From: Bacteroidales bacterium
GTDB lineage: Bacteria; Bacteroidota; Bacteroidia; Bacteroidales; P3
Length of the DNA stretch: 42,464 nt
Direction of reading: 5' to 3'
Assembly: GCA_024400665.1 (NCBI GenBank)
Contig: JAKSML010000011.1
Span: forward strand, 1-42,464
Shown: positions 33,141 to 42,214 of the stretch, piece after piece
Numbering within the stretch: the first letter of the stretch is position 1
Layout: every line of letters begins with the position of its first letter
Made by a program: the position numbers and the translations under genes
Notes under the pieces: model-generated
What the model was told of the DNA's origin: nothing
The model's input: only the letters and a program-made list of their open reading frames with translations
The model's database searches: none

Positions 33141-34124
33141 ATGGAACAGAATACCACGCAAGAAATCAACACGCAGCATAGCTCCTCAGCAGCCATGCCT
33201 ATCCGACATATCTTCATCATCAATCCCTGCGCCGGCAAGCAGAACTGTACCTCCGCCGTAACTTCGAAGGTGACCCAGTATGCCGCCAGCCATCCCGACT
33301 TCGACCACCTCATCTACGTCACCCAGGCACCTGGCGACGCCACGCAATATGTCCGCCGCTTCTGCGAGCAGCATCCCGACGAGACTCTCCGCTTCTACGC
33401 CTGCGGTGGCGACGGCACCCTCAACGAAGTCGTCAGCGGCCTTGTGGGACAGCCCAACGCACAGGTCACCGTCGTCGCCTCGGGCAGCGGCAACGACTAT
33501 ATCAAATACTACGCCACCCATGCCGACTTCAACGACATAGCCCGCCTCGTGGAGGGCACCCCCCACCCCGTCGATGTGATGAAGATTGGCGACCGCTACA
33601 GCATCAATGTCTGCAACCTCGGCTTCGACGCCATGGTCTGCAAGACCGGCAACGACCTCCGCCGCAAACCCATCATCGGCGGCAAGCACGCCTACACCTC
33701 CGGCATCATCAAGTGCATCTTCACCTCCCGCTCCAACTATGTCCGCATGAGCGTCGATGGCGAGCCCTTCTACGACGGCTACATGCTCCTCTGCACCCTC
33801 AGCAACGGCCAGTATGTGGGCGGCAACTACAAGTGCGCACCCCTCTCTAAGAACGACGACGGCCTCCTCGAAGTCAGCCTCTTCCGCCGCATGTCGCTCC
33901 TCAAGTTCATCCGCCTTATCGACGACTACAGCAAGGGCACCCACATCAACCGCCCCGAGGTGAAGCGTCTCATGAAATACCGCCAGGGAACCACCGTCGA
34001 ACTTGCCAGCAACGAGCCCTTCTACCTCTGCATCGACGGCGAGATGATCATCGGCACCCACTTCCGCGTCCAGAACCTCCGCCACGCCGTCACCTTCATC
34101 AGTCCCCAAAATAACGAACTGTGA
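33141..34124 (+). CDS. Diacylglycerol-kinase-family lipid kinase
   Basis: Phosphorylates a lipid hydroxyl (diacylglycerol or a sphingoid base) with ATP. The 327-residue protein has the nucleotide-binding start HIFIINPCAGKQN, the GGDGTLNEV motif (about 89-97), SGSGNDY (about 115-120) and the C-terminal beta domain with LEVSLFRR and FYLCIDGE. Sphingolipid-making Bacteroidales use relatives for lipid salvage, but the substrate cannot be told here. The first 18 residues are polar and untypical; an ATG at 33195 (MPIRHIFIINP) gives a more usual start and a longer leader, so either may be right. The frame ends overlapping the GTG at 34121. Confidence 0.88.
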   Translation: MEQNTTQEINTQHSSSAAMPIRHIFIINPCAGKQNCTSAVTSKVTQYAASHPDFDHLIYVTQAPGDATQYVRRFCEQHPDETLRFYACGGDGTLNEVVSGLVGQPNAQVTVVASGSGNDYIKYYATHADFNDIARLVEGTPHPVDVMKIGDRYSINVCNLGFDAMVCKTGNDLRRKPIIGGKHAYTSGIIKCIFTSRSNYVRMSVDGEPFYDGYMLLCTLSNGQYVGGNYKCAPLSKNDDGLLEVSLFRRMSLLKFIRLIDDYSKGTHINRPEVKRLMKYRQGTTVELASNEPFYLCIDGEMIIGTHFRVQNLRHAVTFISPQNNEL

Positions 34125-36898
34125 ACTGTGAGCCGACATTACAAGCTGGCGGCCACCGCCCAATTAGACCAATTAGACTAATTAGACTAACCCGCCCCAA
34201 TTCTCAATTAAAAGGCGGCTCCTGCCCCAATTCTCAATTCTTAACGTCTCAAAAGCGAGAGCAGAAGCCAAGCTCGCTTGGATTATGCCGAGCGCAAGAG
34301 ACGTCAACGAAGTTAATTCTCAATTCTCAATTAAAAAAATACCTAGCACTGCTGGCAATCCTCGTGCTGGCACACGCCTGCTCCCTCCCCGCCGCTGTTC
34401 ATCAAGACGGCAGTTCCAACGTTGCGAAGCTCTACGACCTCCGCTGCGAAGGACTCAAAGAGCCTCTCGGCATCGATTCCGGCAATCCCCATTTCAGTTG
34501 GAAGATCAGCTGCAACAGCCCCATGGTCCAAACAGCCTATCAGGTCGAGGTGGCCTCCTCCGAAGCTAGGCTCCTCGCCGGCGAAGCCGACCTCTGGCAG
34601 AGCGGCCGCATCGCTTCAGCCGAGCAGGTCATGGTGCCCTACGGCGGCCCCTCTCTCGCTGCCAAGCAGCAGTGCTGGTGGCGGGTAAGAATATGGAACG
34701 ACGACAACGCAGCGTCGGCATGGAGCAGCCCGCAGCGCTTCAGCGTCGGCATCCTCTCCGGGCGGATGGCAGGACAGCACATCGCCGCCGCCCCCGGCAG
34801 CTCCTCCCTGCTGAGAAAGAAGTTCACCCTCTCCGGCGGCTTCTCACAAGCGCTGCTCTACGTCAACTGCCTCGGCTACTACGAGGCCTATCTCAACGGA
34901 CAGCCTGTCGCCGACGCCCTCCTCACGCCAGCCGTCGCCCAGCTCAGCCGTCATTCGCTCATCAACACCTACGATGTCACCCGTCTCTTGAAGGAGGGCG
35001 ACAACGACCTCGTGCTATGGACCTCCCCAGGATGGTACCGCAAGCACTTCAACGCCGCCTACGACGGAGCCCTCGTCTCAGCCGAGCTCGACATCGACGG
35101 CAGCACCTTCCTCGTCACCGACACAAGCTGGGTGGGTCGCGAAAGCGGCTACCGCGACCTCGGCACCTGGATTCATGACGACTACACCGGCGAACACATC
35201 AACGCCCTCCTCGTCCCCAAGGCACTCACAGGCCTGGCTCTCGACACCCTCTCATGGGTGCCAGTCGCCACCCCGCGCTCCACATCAATGCCGCCTGCAC
35301 GCCAGCAGATGTGCGAGCTCTGCACCGTCCAAGAGACCTTCTCCGCCGTGAGCGTCAAACCCTACGGCAAGGATATATGGATTGCCGACATGGGGCGTGT
35401 CGTCAACGGCCTCCCCCTCATAACCCTGCCACAGCTCCCCGCCGGCCATGAGACCACCGTGGGCTTCTCCGACACAAAGTTCGACGACGGCACCGTCTTC
35501 ACCTTCCTCCACAACACCCTCGTCAGTTCCGGCACCGAGGGCGGCGACACCTTTGCCGACAAGTTCCTGCAGCAGGCCTACCAATACCTCGTTTTCGTCA
35601 ACCTCCCCATACCTCCCAAAGCCGAAGACATCAAGGTCCGCCGCATGAGAACCAACTACCCGCGCACCGCCCATTTCAGCTGCTCCGACAGCCAGCTCTG
35701 CGCCATCCACGACCTCGTGGCATACACCACCGAGAACCTCGCCTTCAACGGCTATATGGTCGATTGCGGCAGCCTTGAAAAACACGGCTACGGCGGCGAC
35801 GGCAACGCCTCCACCCTCACCCTCCAAACACTCTTCGACGTGGCGCCCCTCTACTACAACTGGCTCCAAGCCTGGAACGACGTCCTCCGCCCCGACGGCT
35901 CCCTGCCCAACACCGCCCCCAGCACCCACCCCGCCGGCGGCGGCCCCTACTGGCGCTCCTTCATCGTCCAGGCCCCTTGGCGCACCTTCATCAGCTATGC
36001 CGACGACCGCCCCCTCCGCATGGGCTACCCCTCCATGCAGCGATGGCTCCAATATGCCAGGCAGTCACTCCGCGACGGCCTCTACTTCAACGATGGAAAC
36101 GACTGGGGCCTCGGCGACTGGCTCGCTCCCGCAGGAATAGACGTCAAAGACAAAGCCTCCCTCCTCCTCGTAGGCAACTGCGCCATCAGCCAATGTCTCA
36201 ACGACATCGCTCGCATAGCAGGCCTTCTCGGCTACACCTCCGACAGCATCCGCTACGCCCAGCAGCACGCCGCCCTCAACCACGCAATCCACCAAGCACT
36301 CTATCACCACGGCATCTACGCCACAGGCTCGCAAATCGACATGGCATACCCCCTCCTCGTCGGAGCTGTCCCCGACAGCCTCGTCGCACCCGTCACCGAC
36401 AGCCTCCTCGCACGCACCCATCGCCTCCACGCCGACCACATCGCCTGCGGCCTCGTCGGCGTACCAGTACTCACCGAGTGGGCCACCCGCGCCCGCAAGG
36501 CCGACTTCATCTACACCCTCCTCAAGCAGCCCGACTACCCCGGCTACCTGCACATGATCCGCAGCGGCGCCACAGCCGTCTGGGAATCATGGAACGGCGA
36601 GCGCTCCCGCCTCCACAACTGCTACAACGGCATCGGCAGCTGGTTCTACCAAGCCCTCGGCGGCATCATACCCACCCAGCCCGGCTACCGCCGCGTCACC
36701 ATCTCCCCCCAGACGCCCGCAGCACTCACCTGGGCCGAAGTCTCGCAAGACACACCCTACGGCACCATCCGCGTGCGATGGGAGCGGCAGCATGATACAA
36801 TAGCCCTCACCGTCACCATCCCCGTAGGCATCACCGCCGACATCTACGGCCGCACCTACACAAACGGAACCTACAGCATCGTGAGTAATGAATATTAA
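34121..36898 (+). CDS. Alpha-L-rhamnosidase, GH78 family, lipoprotein
   Basis: Removes terminal L-rhamnose from plant or bacterial glycans outside the inner membrane. The only conventional start in frame near the 5' end is a GTG at 34121 overlapping the kinase stop, giving 925 residues; but the signal-like segment and lipobox (LALLAILVLAHACS, Cys87) come only after about 70 residues encoded by intergenic repeats, so the native start is unclear. Family parts: FN3-like N-terminal (SGNPHFSWKI), two beta-sandwich domains, and the helical barrel with HGYGGDGNASTLT, GDWLAP and GATAVWESWNGE, then a C-terminal sandwich. It may be co-transcribed with the kinase. Confidence 0.85.
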   Translation: MNCEPTLQAGGHRPIRPIRLIRLTRPNSQLKGGSCPNSQFLTSQKREQKPSSLGLCRAQETSTKLILNSQLKKYLALLAILVLAHACSLPAAVHQDGSSNVAKLYDLRCEGLKEPLGIDSGNPHFSWKISCNSPMVQTAYQVEVASSEARLLAGEADLWQSGRIASAEQVMVPYGGPSLAAKQQCWWRVRIWNDDNAASAWSSPQRFSVGILSGRMAGQHIAAAPGSSSLLRKKFTLSGGFSQALLYVNCLGYYEAYLNGQPVADALLTPAVAQLSRHSLINTYDVTRLLKEGDNDLVLWTSPGWYRKHFNAAYDGALVSAELDIDGSTFLVTDTSWVGRESGYRDLGTWIHDDYTGEHINALLVPKALTGLALDTLSWVPVATPRSTSMPPARQQMCELCTVQETFSAVSVKPYGKDIWIADMGRVVNGLPLITLPQLPAGHETTVGFSDTKFDDGTVFTFLHNTLVSSGTEGGDTFADKFLQQAYQYLVFVNLPIPPKAEDIKVRRMRTNYPRTAHFSCSDSQLCAIHDLVAYTTENLAFNGYMVDCGSLEKHGYGGDGNASTLTLQTLFDVAPLYYNWLQAWNDVLRPDGSLPNTAPSTHPAGGGPYWRSFIVQAPWRTFISYADDRPLRMGYPSMQRWLQYARQSLRDGLYFNDGNDWGLGDWLAPAGIDVKDKASLLLVGNCAISQCLNDIARIAGLLGYTSDSIRYAQQHAALNHAIHQALYHHGIYATGSQIDMAYPLLVGAVPDSLVAPVTDSLLARTHRLHADHIACGLVGVPVLTEWATRARKADFIYTLLKQPDYPGYLHMIRSGATAVWESWNGERSRLHNCYNGIGSWFYQALGGIIPTQPGYRRVTISPQTPAALTWAEVSQDTPYGTIRVRWERQHDTIALTVTIPVGITADIYGRTYTNGTYSIVSNEY
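34141..34191. repeat. Dispersed ACAAGCTGGC...TTAGACTAA repeat, copy 2
   Basis: Shares ACAAGCTGGC, GGCCACCGC and AATTAGACTAATTAGACTAA with the segment at 30981-31032. Here it sits 16 bases past the kinase stop and inside the N-terminal extension of the rhamnosidase frame. Confidence 0.7.
34259..34294. repeat. Dispersed 36-bp repeat, copy 2 (inverted)
   Basis: The reverse complement matches 19719-19754 at 33 of 36 positions. It is followed by AATTCTCAATT words and then the signal-peptide region of the rhamnosidase. Confidence 0.7.
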
Positions 36899-37246
36899 GT
36901 AATACAGAATGGCTCCCGCCCCCACTTATAATTCATTACCCCATCAGTCTGCCATTTTGTCAGTATTGGGCCGTCTTTCCTCCGCCCAAGAGCCTTTGAA
37001 GGGCCGTTTTCCGCCCGTTCAAGCTCCGCCCGGCGAGCGGAGCTTGAGCGAAGCTAAGGCGGAGCTAAAGCGGAGCTTCTTCGAACCTTCCCGACCTAAG
37101 GGTTGAGGCTGACATTTTGTCAGTCCATTCACACCGAACCCGCATAAAACGGGCACCAAGTGAGAGGAGAAAGAATATAGATGTTTAGATATTCAGATTG
37201 TCAGACTTTCAGATTATCTGAACATCTAAATATCTGAATATCTAAA
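36899..37246. other. Convergent intergenic region with flanked GC-rich block
   Basis: Between the convergent rhamnosidase and T9SS cargo genes. CTGCCATTTTGTCAGT (36949-36964) and CTGACATTTTGTCAGT (37109-37124) flank a GC-rich block with AGCTCCGCC/AAGCGGAGC words (about 37018-37079). A long palindrome follows at 37184-37246. No gene is seen; a 65-codon frame at 36909 is repeat-derived. Confidence 0.65.
37184..37246. terminator. Terminator-like palindrome after the T9SS cargo gene
   Basis: TTTAGATATTCAGAT (37184-37198) is perfectly inverted as ATCTGAATATCTAAA (37232-37246), directly next to the stop codon of the cargo gene; internal words offer alternative stems. There is no clear U-run. Confidence 0.5.
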
Positions 37247-40200
37247 TTATTGCTTGACTAATTTCTTGGTGGCCGACCCTATGGGGGTTGTCAAGGTGAC
37301 AAAATAGATGCCCGAGGGCAGGTCGGCAATGTCGAAGACAGCCGAAGAGGATGACCTCAGGGCGAAGTGTCTAACCTTGCGGCCCGCAGCATCGTGGATA
37401 GTCAGCTCGGCCTGAGAGGAGACTCCTTTGATGATAATCGATAGGTGGCTATGAGCCGGATTGGGTGTGAGAATGAAATCATCAGAAGGGTCAATGGCTT
37501 CCACACCTGAACTGTTCTGAGTGAATACGTTAAGTATAGAGACATAATCGGCAGCGTACCATTCTTGATCACAGCGGGTACGGACATAGATGTCGTAGCC
37601 CGTAGCGGCAGAGAGGTTGTCGATGAGACAGCTGTTGCCCGTAACGATGGTGTCAGCACCTTCAACGAGGCTATAGGGATGGCGACCGTATTGCAGCTGA
37701 TAGTCCTGCGCATTTCGGGCGGCGTCCCATGCCATTTGGATGCTGTGCGAGGTGGTCGATTGTATATGCAGATTGTCGATAGGATGGCAGGCGGTATAGA
37801 ATGCCAGCGAGTCGCTCCATATCACGCTCTCGGGTTCGCGACTGCCGCAACGTCGGCTGATAGAGGCGTAGTAGGTGTTGCCTTCGGCAAGGTTGTCAAT
37901 GGTGAAGGGAGCCATGACGCTGTCGAAGTGCCATTCGGCATCTCCTTCGCCCCACAGGCGCAGACGGCAGGGACTGTCGGTCGTCCAGGTGAGGGTGACG
38001 GAATGGCTGGTGCGGCGGCTGATAGCGAAGTCTGACGGCGGCAGGCAGCGGGGTGTGGCGAATGTGAACGGTTCGCTCCATGCACCTTCGATCTGCTGAC
38101 TGCTGCCACAGTAGCTGCTGATGGCAGCATGATAGGTGCGTCCCGAGACAAACTCGTCGAGGATGAACGGCGACAGGGCGCCGCCGTAGAGCCATTGGTG
38201 GCCTTCGTCGTCCCACACACGCACTCGGCAGGGGGCGCCGGCCGTCCAGGTGAAGGTAGCAGATTCGTAGTCAATATCGGTGACGGCAAAGTCGCTCGGT
38301 GGCAGACAGTCGAACGTCTCAGTAGTGAAGGTGGTGGCAACCCAGTCGGAATAGCCCAAGAGGTCACCAGTGCAGTCTTTGCGCACCGAGAGGGTGTATG
38401 TGGTGGCGGGCTGGAGATTGGTGAAGGTGTAGCTGTTGGCGGTGGTGCTGACGATGCCTGTCCCATTAAGGTCGGGCGAAATCTTCACCTGATAGTCTGT
38501 GCCGTCGCCGTGCCAGGCAAGGGCGGCCGTCTCGTAGTCGCCGCCGACGCTGTCGATGGCAGGCGTGGCGCAGATGACGGTGTGGCAGAGGTTGGAGAAG
38601 AGACGGATGTCGCCGACATATCTGTGAGCGTAGCACGTGGTGACGCTATCGATGTTGATAGGTCGGGACTCTGTTTTGTAGCAGGTGGCGTTGCGACGGT
38701 GCACGTGCACGTTATAGTAGGCACAGCTGCCATCGGACTCAACGCTGCCGTTGTGGAGTGTGGCGACGAGGATGTTGCTGTGTCCGTCCCAGAGGAAGGG
38801 TCGGTCGAAGGGCATCACCAGCCAGCTTGTGTCAAGGCCGTGGTTGAAGTTGGCCGAGTCGAGAACCATGACGAAGGTATGCTGGCTGTCGGGCACGATG
38901 AAGGTGGAATCGAAGGCCGTGTCGCTCACGTTGGCTAAATAGACGGTAATGTCGGTCAGGCTCTTTTCAATGGCCAAGCTGTAGGGGTGCACGGCCATAG
39001 CGGAGATGCCCTCTTCGAGTCCAGTGAGGTAGGCCGAGTCGATGATTGTCTGGGTGTAGCAGTACTGTGCACTGTTCATGCCGAGGGGTGATACGCTCTG
39101 GTAGAGGTGGCCGAGGGTGGGGCCGTAGTTGTCGCGATAGACCGCTTCGGAACAGGGCTGCGTCTGAAAGGTGGCATGGCACCACTCGCCCGTGTCGCCC
39201 GCGCCGCAGATGCTGCGCACATAGATGTCGCGGCGGTCGAGGCTGTGGAGTCCCGTGAGGACGAAATGCTCCGTCGTGGCGGTGGTACGTGTTCCGCTGC
39301 CAAGGCTGAAGCCCACAGGGCCGTACTCAACCTCGTAGAGCGAGGCACCGTTGCACTCCCAGGTGACGGCGATAGTGGTGTCGGTTTCGGGTACCGAGGT
39401 ATCGATGCGCAGACGCTTCACAACGCAGGTGTCGGGGATGCAGTCTATCTGTATTTGGAGAAAGTCATCGGAACTATTCAGGGAATAATTCGTGGTGTAG
39501 TGCACAGTAAGCGGTCCCGACGAGGAGGTGATGGGACCGAAAGTGAGGGTTCTATAGTAGTAGTTGTAGTTGTTCTCGTTGCCGGCACGGGACCAGAGCA
39601 TGGTGCCGTCGCCATCGAATATTTCCAGCACTGCCGTGTAGGTGGAGCCCCTATGGCAGCTGCCGCTGATGCTGACAAGCTGGCCCGCCTCGGAGGGGAG
39701 GATGGTGAGGGTGCTGTTCTGGTTGGTTAGCGGTGTGCCGTCGGCGCCACCGTCGTCATAGAGAGTCACACCGCAGAGGCTCATCGTGTCGATGTGGTTG
39801 GCACGCATGTTCCACACGCCGGGCTCCACGCTCACGGGGCCGAACCATTCCGAGGTGTCGCCTTTCACGCAGATGGCGCGCACCCAGAGGTAGTTGGTCG
39901 TCGAGGAATCGAGCGGCACCGTGCCGTTAGGGGTACTCCATACCGTACCTATCACAACATTCCCCGACGGCTCCTGCCCCAAAGTGTCTGTGGCGACTCG
40001 GCACTGCCAAGCCACAGCGTTGCGGGTGCTGTCAATTGTCAGCGTGACGGAGTGGTCGGTAATGCTCGTGATGGAGACATTATTCACCACGGGGCACGGC
40101 GGCAGCTCGCGCACCGTGATGTCGTCCAGATAGGCCTGCCAGTACTGGCTCGCACTGGGGCTGTAATCCACCAAGGTGATGAAATTGCCCGCGCCACGGA

Positions 40201-42214
40201 AGTTTTCTAACGATACCACATAGTGTTCCATATAGTTGTGGGCTATCATTACAGTATCCACAGCCTGGAAGGTGCTCATATCGTCGGGGTCAGTCATCAC
40301 GCCCACTATCAGATAGGGTGTGGAGCGGTTGTAGGCGTAGCCCATCCCCCAGAACTCTATCTGCAACGTGTTGATGGGATAGACAGCCGTGTCGATGGCG
40401 GGCACAGAGGCATGTTGGATGCCGTAAGATGAATACGATTGGTCCCAGCGGAGCATCCTGCTGCCCGAATGTGCGGGCAGGGTCGAGGAGGTGTTGACCA
40501 CGCAGGTGTTCGCCGTCACCTGTCCGCGCCAGCAGGGGAAGTCCGTGGCCTTCGTGCCCGTGGCATAGCTGTCCATGTTCTCCACAAACGGCAGGCTGTC
40601 CAAAAGGCTGCACTCCGTGCGGAACGTCAGCTCAGGCGACCAGTTTGCCGCAAATGTGTAGCACTCCTGACGCACATACACCGAATAGCGCGTATATGCC
40701 TCTAACCCCGTAAGCAATAGACTGTCCTCATAAACATTGGTGACAACCGTGGCACTGTCGGGGTCCGTGCCGTATGCAGCATACGCCACCTCATAATAAG
40801 CCGCCCCCGTGCTGGGCCAGCGGACTACCGCCGAGCTGTCCGTCACCTCATCCACCGTCACACCCATGATTGTCGGGCAGAACGAGTTGCGTCTCACCTG
40901 CACATCATCAATGCAAAAATACGACAACGCCGGATTCAGCGACACCAAGGCAATGCGCCCCATATCGCGGGCATAACCCTCAAACTGGACAATCTTAGGC
41001 TGCCAGCCCTCGCTATTCCGTATCGTTATCGTGTCAAAGGGGACGAACATCGTCATATCCGATGGGTCGATGACGATGCCTACGATGAGCTGCATCGGCA
41101 CATTGCCGCCCTGCCTGCTACTCACCCACAGCTGCAACTCCAAGCTGTCTGGCGAGACATCGAAAAGCGGCAAGATGGCGGCGCCCCCGTTCATCTGCAA
41201 GCAGCAGCTGCCCGTATGGGCGTCACTGTAAAATGCCGGAAGCGAGCCTGTGCCACCACGGGTGAAACTCCAGCAGGTAGGCAGGTTGTACAGCGATTCG
41301 AAACCTTCGCGGAAGGGCACCGTGTCGGGGATGCAGTTGGTATGAAGGTGCTTGACAATCGTCGTCTCCGTGTCGCTGCAGAAGGCGGTGAGGCGCACCT
41401 CGTAGAGGGTGTTCGGTGTGAGGCCCGTCATGGTGTAGGTCGTATCGCCCCACACCAGACCGCTGCTGTGCCAAGCCGTGTCGCCGTCGGCGATGCAGCG
41501 CACCACCCATGAGGTGTCCTGATAGCCCGGACTCCACACCATTCGCACGGCATCGGCACCTATGGAGTCAAACCGCAGCGTCGGTGGCGGACAGGTCGAG
41601 GCGGGTGTGGCTGGTATCGTGTGGATACGCATCACGTTGCGTCGCAGCCAGCCAGTAGTACTCATATACGAAGGCATATTGGGGTAAGGATAATTGGCAT
41701 AACGTGCCAATAGCTGGCCAGGAGTGTTGCTCTCCGCAAACGTGACAATAGAAGAATAGTAGTTGCCCGGCGCACACACCATCAACACCAGATTATCCAC
41801 GCCATTATAAAAAAAGGCACTGTCCAACTCGTAGTGATTCCAGCCCGTAGTGCAGGCAAAGGTCTCCGTGGACACCAGCTCGAAGCGCACGGAGAAAGGC
41901 ACCATACCAGTAGTGAGGTTGGACAAGGAAGTATGCCCCAGATACACCTGGCAGCTGTCACGTCCCGTTGCCGAAGCGGTAGTGCAGTAAAAGTCAATCC
42001 CCGTCACCATTGCGGCACCGTTCATTTCATCGGCCAGAACAAGTTGCTGTGAAGTGGTGTTGGAGAAGGTCTGGAACGGCAGCACATCACTCGCCATGCT
42101 GCCCGTCGTGTCGCCAATGAGTATGACATCATGTCCAGGCGACTGTGCTGTGGCCGACAAAGCCGCTAACCACAGCAGCATCAAAAGAATTACATTTTTT
42201 CTGTTTTGTCTCAT
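37247..42214 (-). CDS. Very large secreted multidomain protein with T9SS type A sorting domain
   Basis: A 1655-residue surface or released protein exported by Sec (signal SATA/QSPGH) and then by type IX secretion. In order: a beta-sandwich domain (about 25-205); fibronectin-III (about 208-295); jelly-roll adhesin-like domain (about 297-445) starting DTVPFREGFE; FN3; a second jelly-roll (about 540-705); FN3; a CUB-like domain with CGVTLYDDGG (about 810-930); FN3; a second copy of the N-terminal sandwich; four FN3 domains, two of which begin with CLPPSDFA; and the sorting domain (about 1575-1655: LTPNPAHSHL, GRKVRHF, LPSGIYFVTL, ATKKLVKQ). No catalytic domain is apparent; adhesion or matrix binding is inferred. 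Boundaries are approximate. Confidence 0.9.
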   Translation of the reverse strand: MRQNRKNVILLMLLWLAALSATAQSPGHDVILIGDTTGSMASDVLPFQTFSNTTSQQLVLADEMNGAAMVTGIDFYCTTASATGRDSCQVYLGHTSLSNLTTGMVPFSVRFELVSTETFACTTGWNHYELDSAFFYNGVDNLVLMVCAPGNYYSSIVTFAESNTPGQLLARYANYPYPNMPSYMSTTGWLRRNVMRIHTIPATPASTCPPPTLRFDSIGADAVRMVWSPGYQDTSWVVRCIADGDTAWHSSGLVWGDTTYTMTGLTPNTLYEVRLTAFCSDTETTIVKHLHTNCIPDTVPFREGFESLYNLPTCWSFTRGGTGSLPAFYSDAHTGSCCLQMNGGAAILPLFDVSPDSLELQLWVSSRQGGNVPMQLIVGIVIDPSDMTMFVPFDTITIRNSEGWQPKIVQFEGYARDMGRIALVSLNPALSYFCIDDVQVRRNSFCPTIMGVTVDEVTDSSAVVRWPSTGAAYYEVAYAAYGTDPDSATVVTNVYEDSLLLTGLEAYTRYSVYVRQECYTFAANWSPELTFRTECSLLDSLPFVENMDSYATGTKATDFPCWRGQVTANTCVVNTSSTLPAHSGSRMLRWDQSYSSYGIQHASVPAIDTAVYPINTLQIEFWGMGYAYNRSTPYLIVGVMTDPDDMSTFQAVDTVMIAHNYMEHYVVSLENFRGAGNFITLVDYSPSASQYWQAYLDDITVRELPPCPVVNNVSITSITDHSVTLTIDSTRNAVAWQCRVATDTLGQEPSGNVVIGTVWSTPNGTVPLDSSTTNYLWVRAICVKGDTSEWFGPVSVEPGVWNMRANHIDTMSLCGVTLYDDGGADGTPLTNQNSTLTILPSEAGQLVSISGSCHRGSTYTAVLEIFDGDGTMLWSRAGNENNYNYYYRTLTFGPITSSSGPLTVHYTTNYSLNSSDDFLQIQIDCIPDTCVVKRLRIDTSVPETDTTIAVTWECNGASLYEVEYGPVGFSLGSGTRTTATTEHFVLTGLHSLDRRDIYVRSICGAGDTGEWCHATFQTQPCSEAVYRDNYGPTLGHLYQSVSPLGMNSAQYCYTQTIIDSAYLTGLEEGISAMAVHPYSLAIEKSLTDITVYLANVSDTAFDSTFIVPDSQHTFVMVLDSANFNHGLDTSWLVMPFDRPFLWDGHSNILVATLHNGSVESDGSCAYYNVHVHRRNATCYKTESRPINIDSVTTCYAHRYVGDIRLFSNLCHTVICATPAIDSVGGDYETAALAWHGDGTDYQVKISPDLNGTGIVSTTANSYTFTNLQPATTYTLSVRKDCTGDLLGYSDWVATTFTTETFDCLPPSDFAVTDIDYESATFTWTAGAPCRVRVWDDEGHQWLYGGALSPFILDEFVSGRTYHAAISSYCGSSQQIEGAWSEPFTFATPRCLPPSDFAISRRTSHSVTLTWTTDSPCRLRLWGEGDAEWHFDSVMAPFTIDNLAEGNTYYASISRRCGSREPESVIWSDSLAFYTACHPIDNLHIQSTTSHSIQMAWDAARNAQDYQLQYGRHPYSLVEGADTIVTGNSCLIDNLSAATGYDIYVRTRCDQEWYAADYVSILNVFTQNSSGVEAIDPSDDFILTPNPAHSHLSIIIKGVSSQAELTIHDAAGRKVRHFALRSSSSAVFDIADLPSGIYFVTLTTPIGSATKKLVKQ
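37879..38314 (-). repeat. Tandem FN3 repeat units inside the cargo gene
   Basis: Two adjacent FN3-coding units each begin with codons for CLPPSDFA and share W-T-x-x-x-P-C-R-x-R-x-W, TYxAxIS, CGS and WS patterns, indicating an internal duplication since diverged. Borders are approximate. Confidence 0.6.

Noticed and set aside
36909-37106. A 65-codon frame after the rhamnosidase
   Set aside because: It is made of the intergenic AGCTCCGC repeat block and has no independent support.
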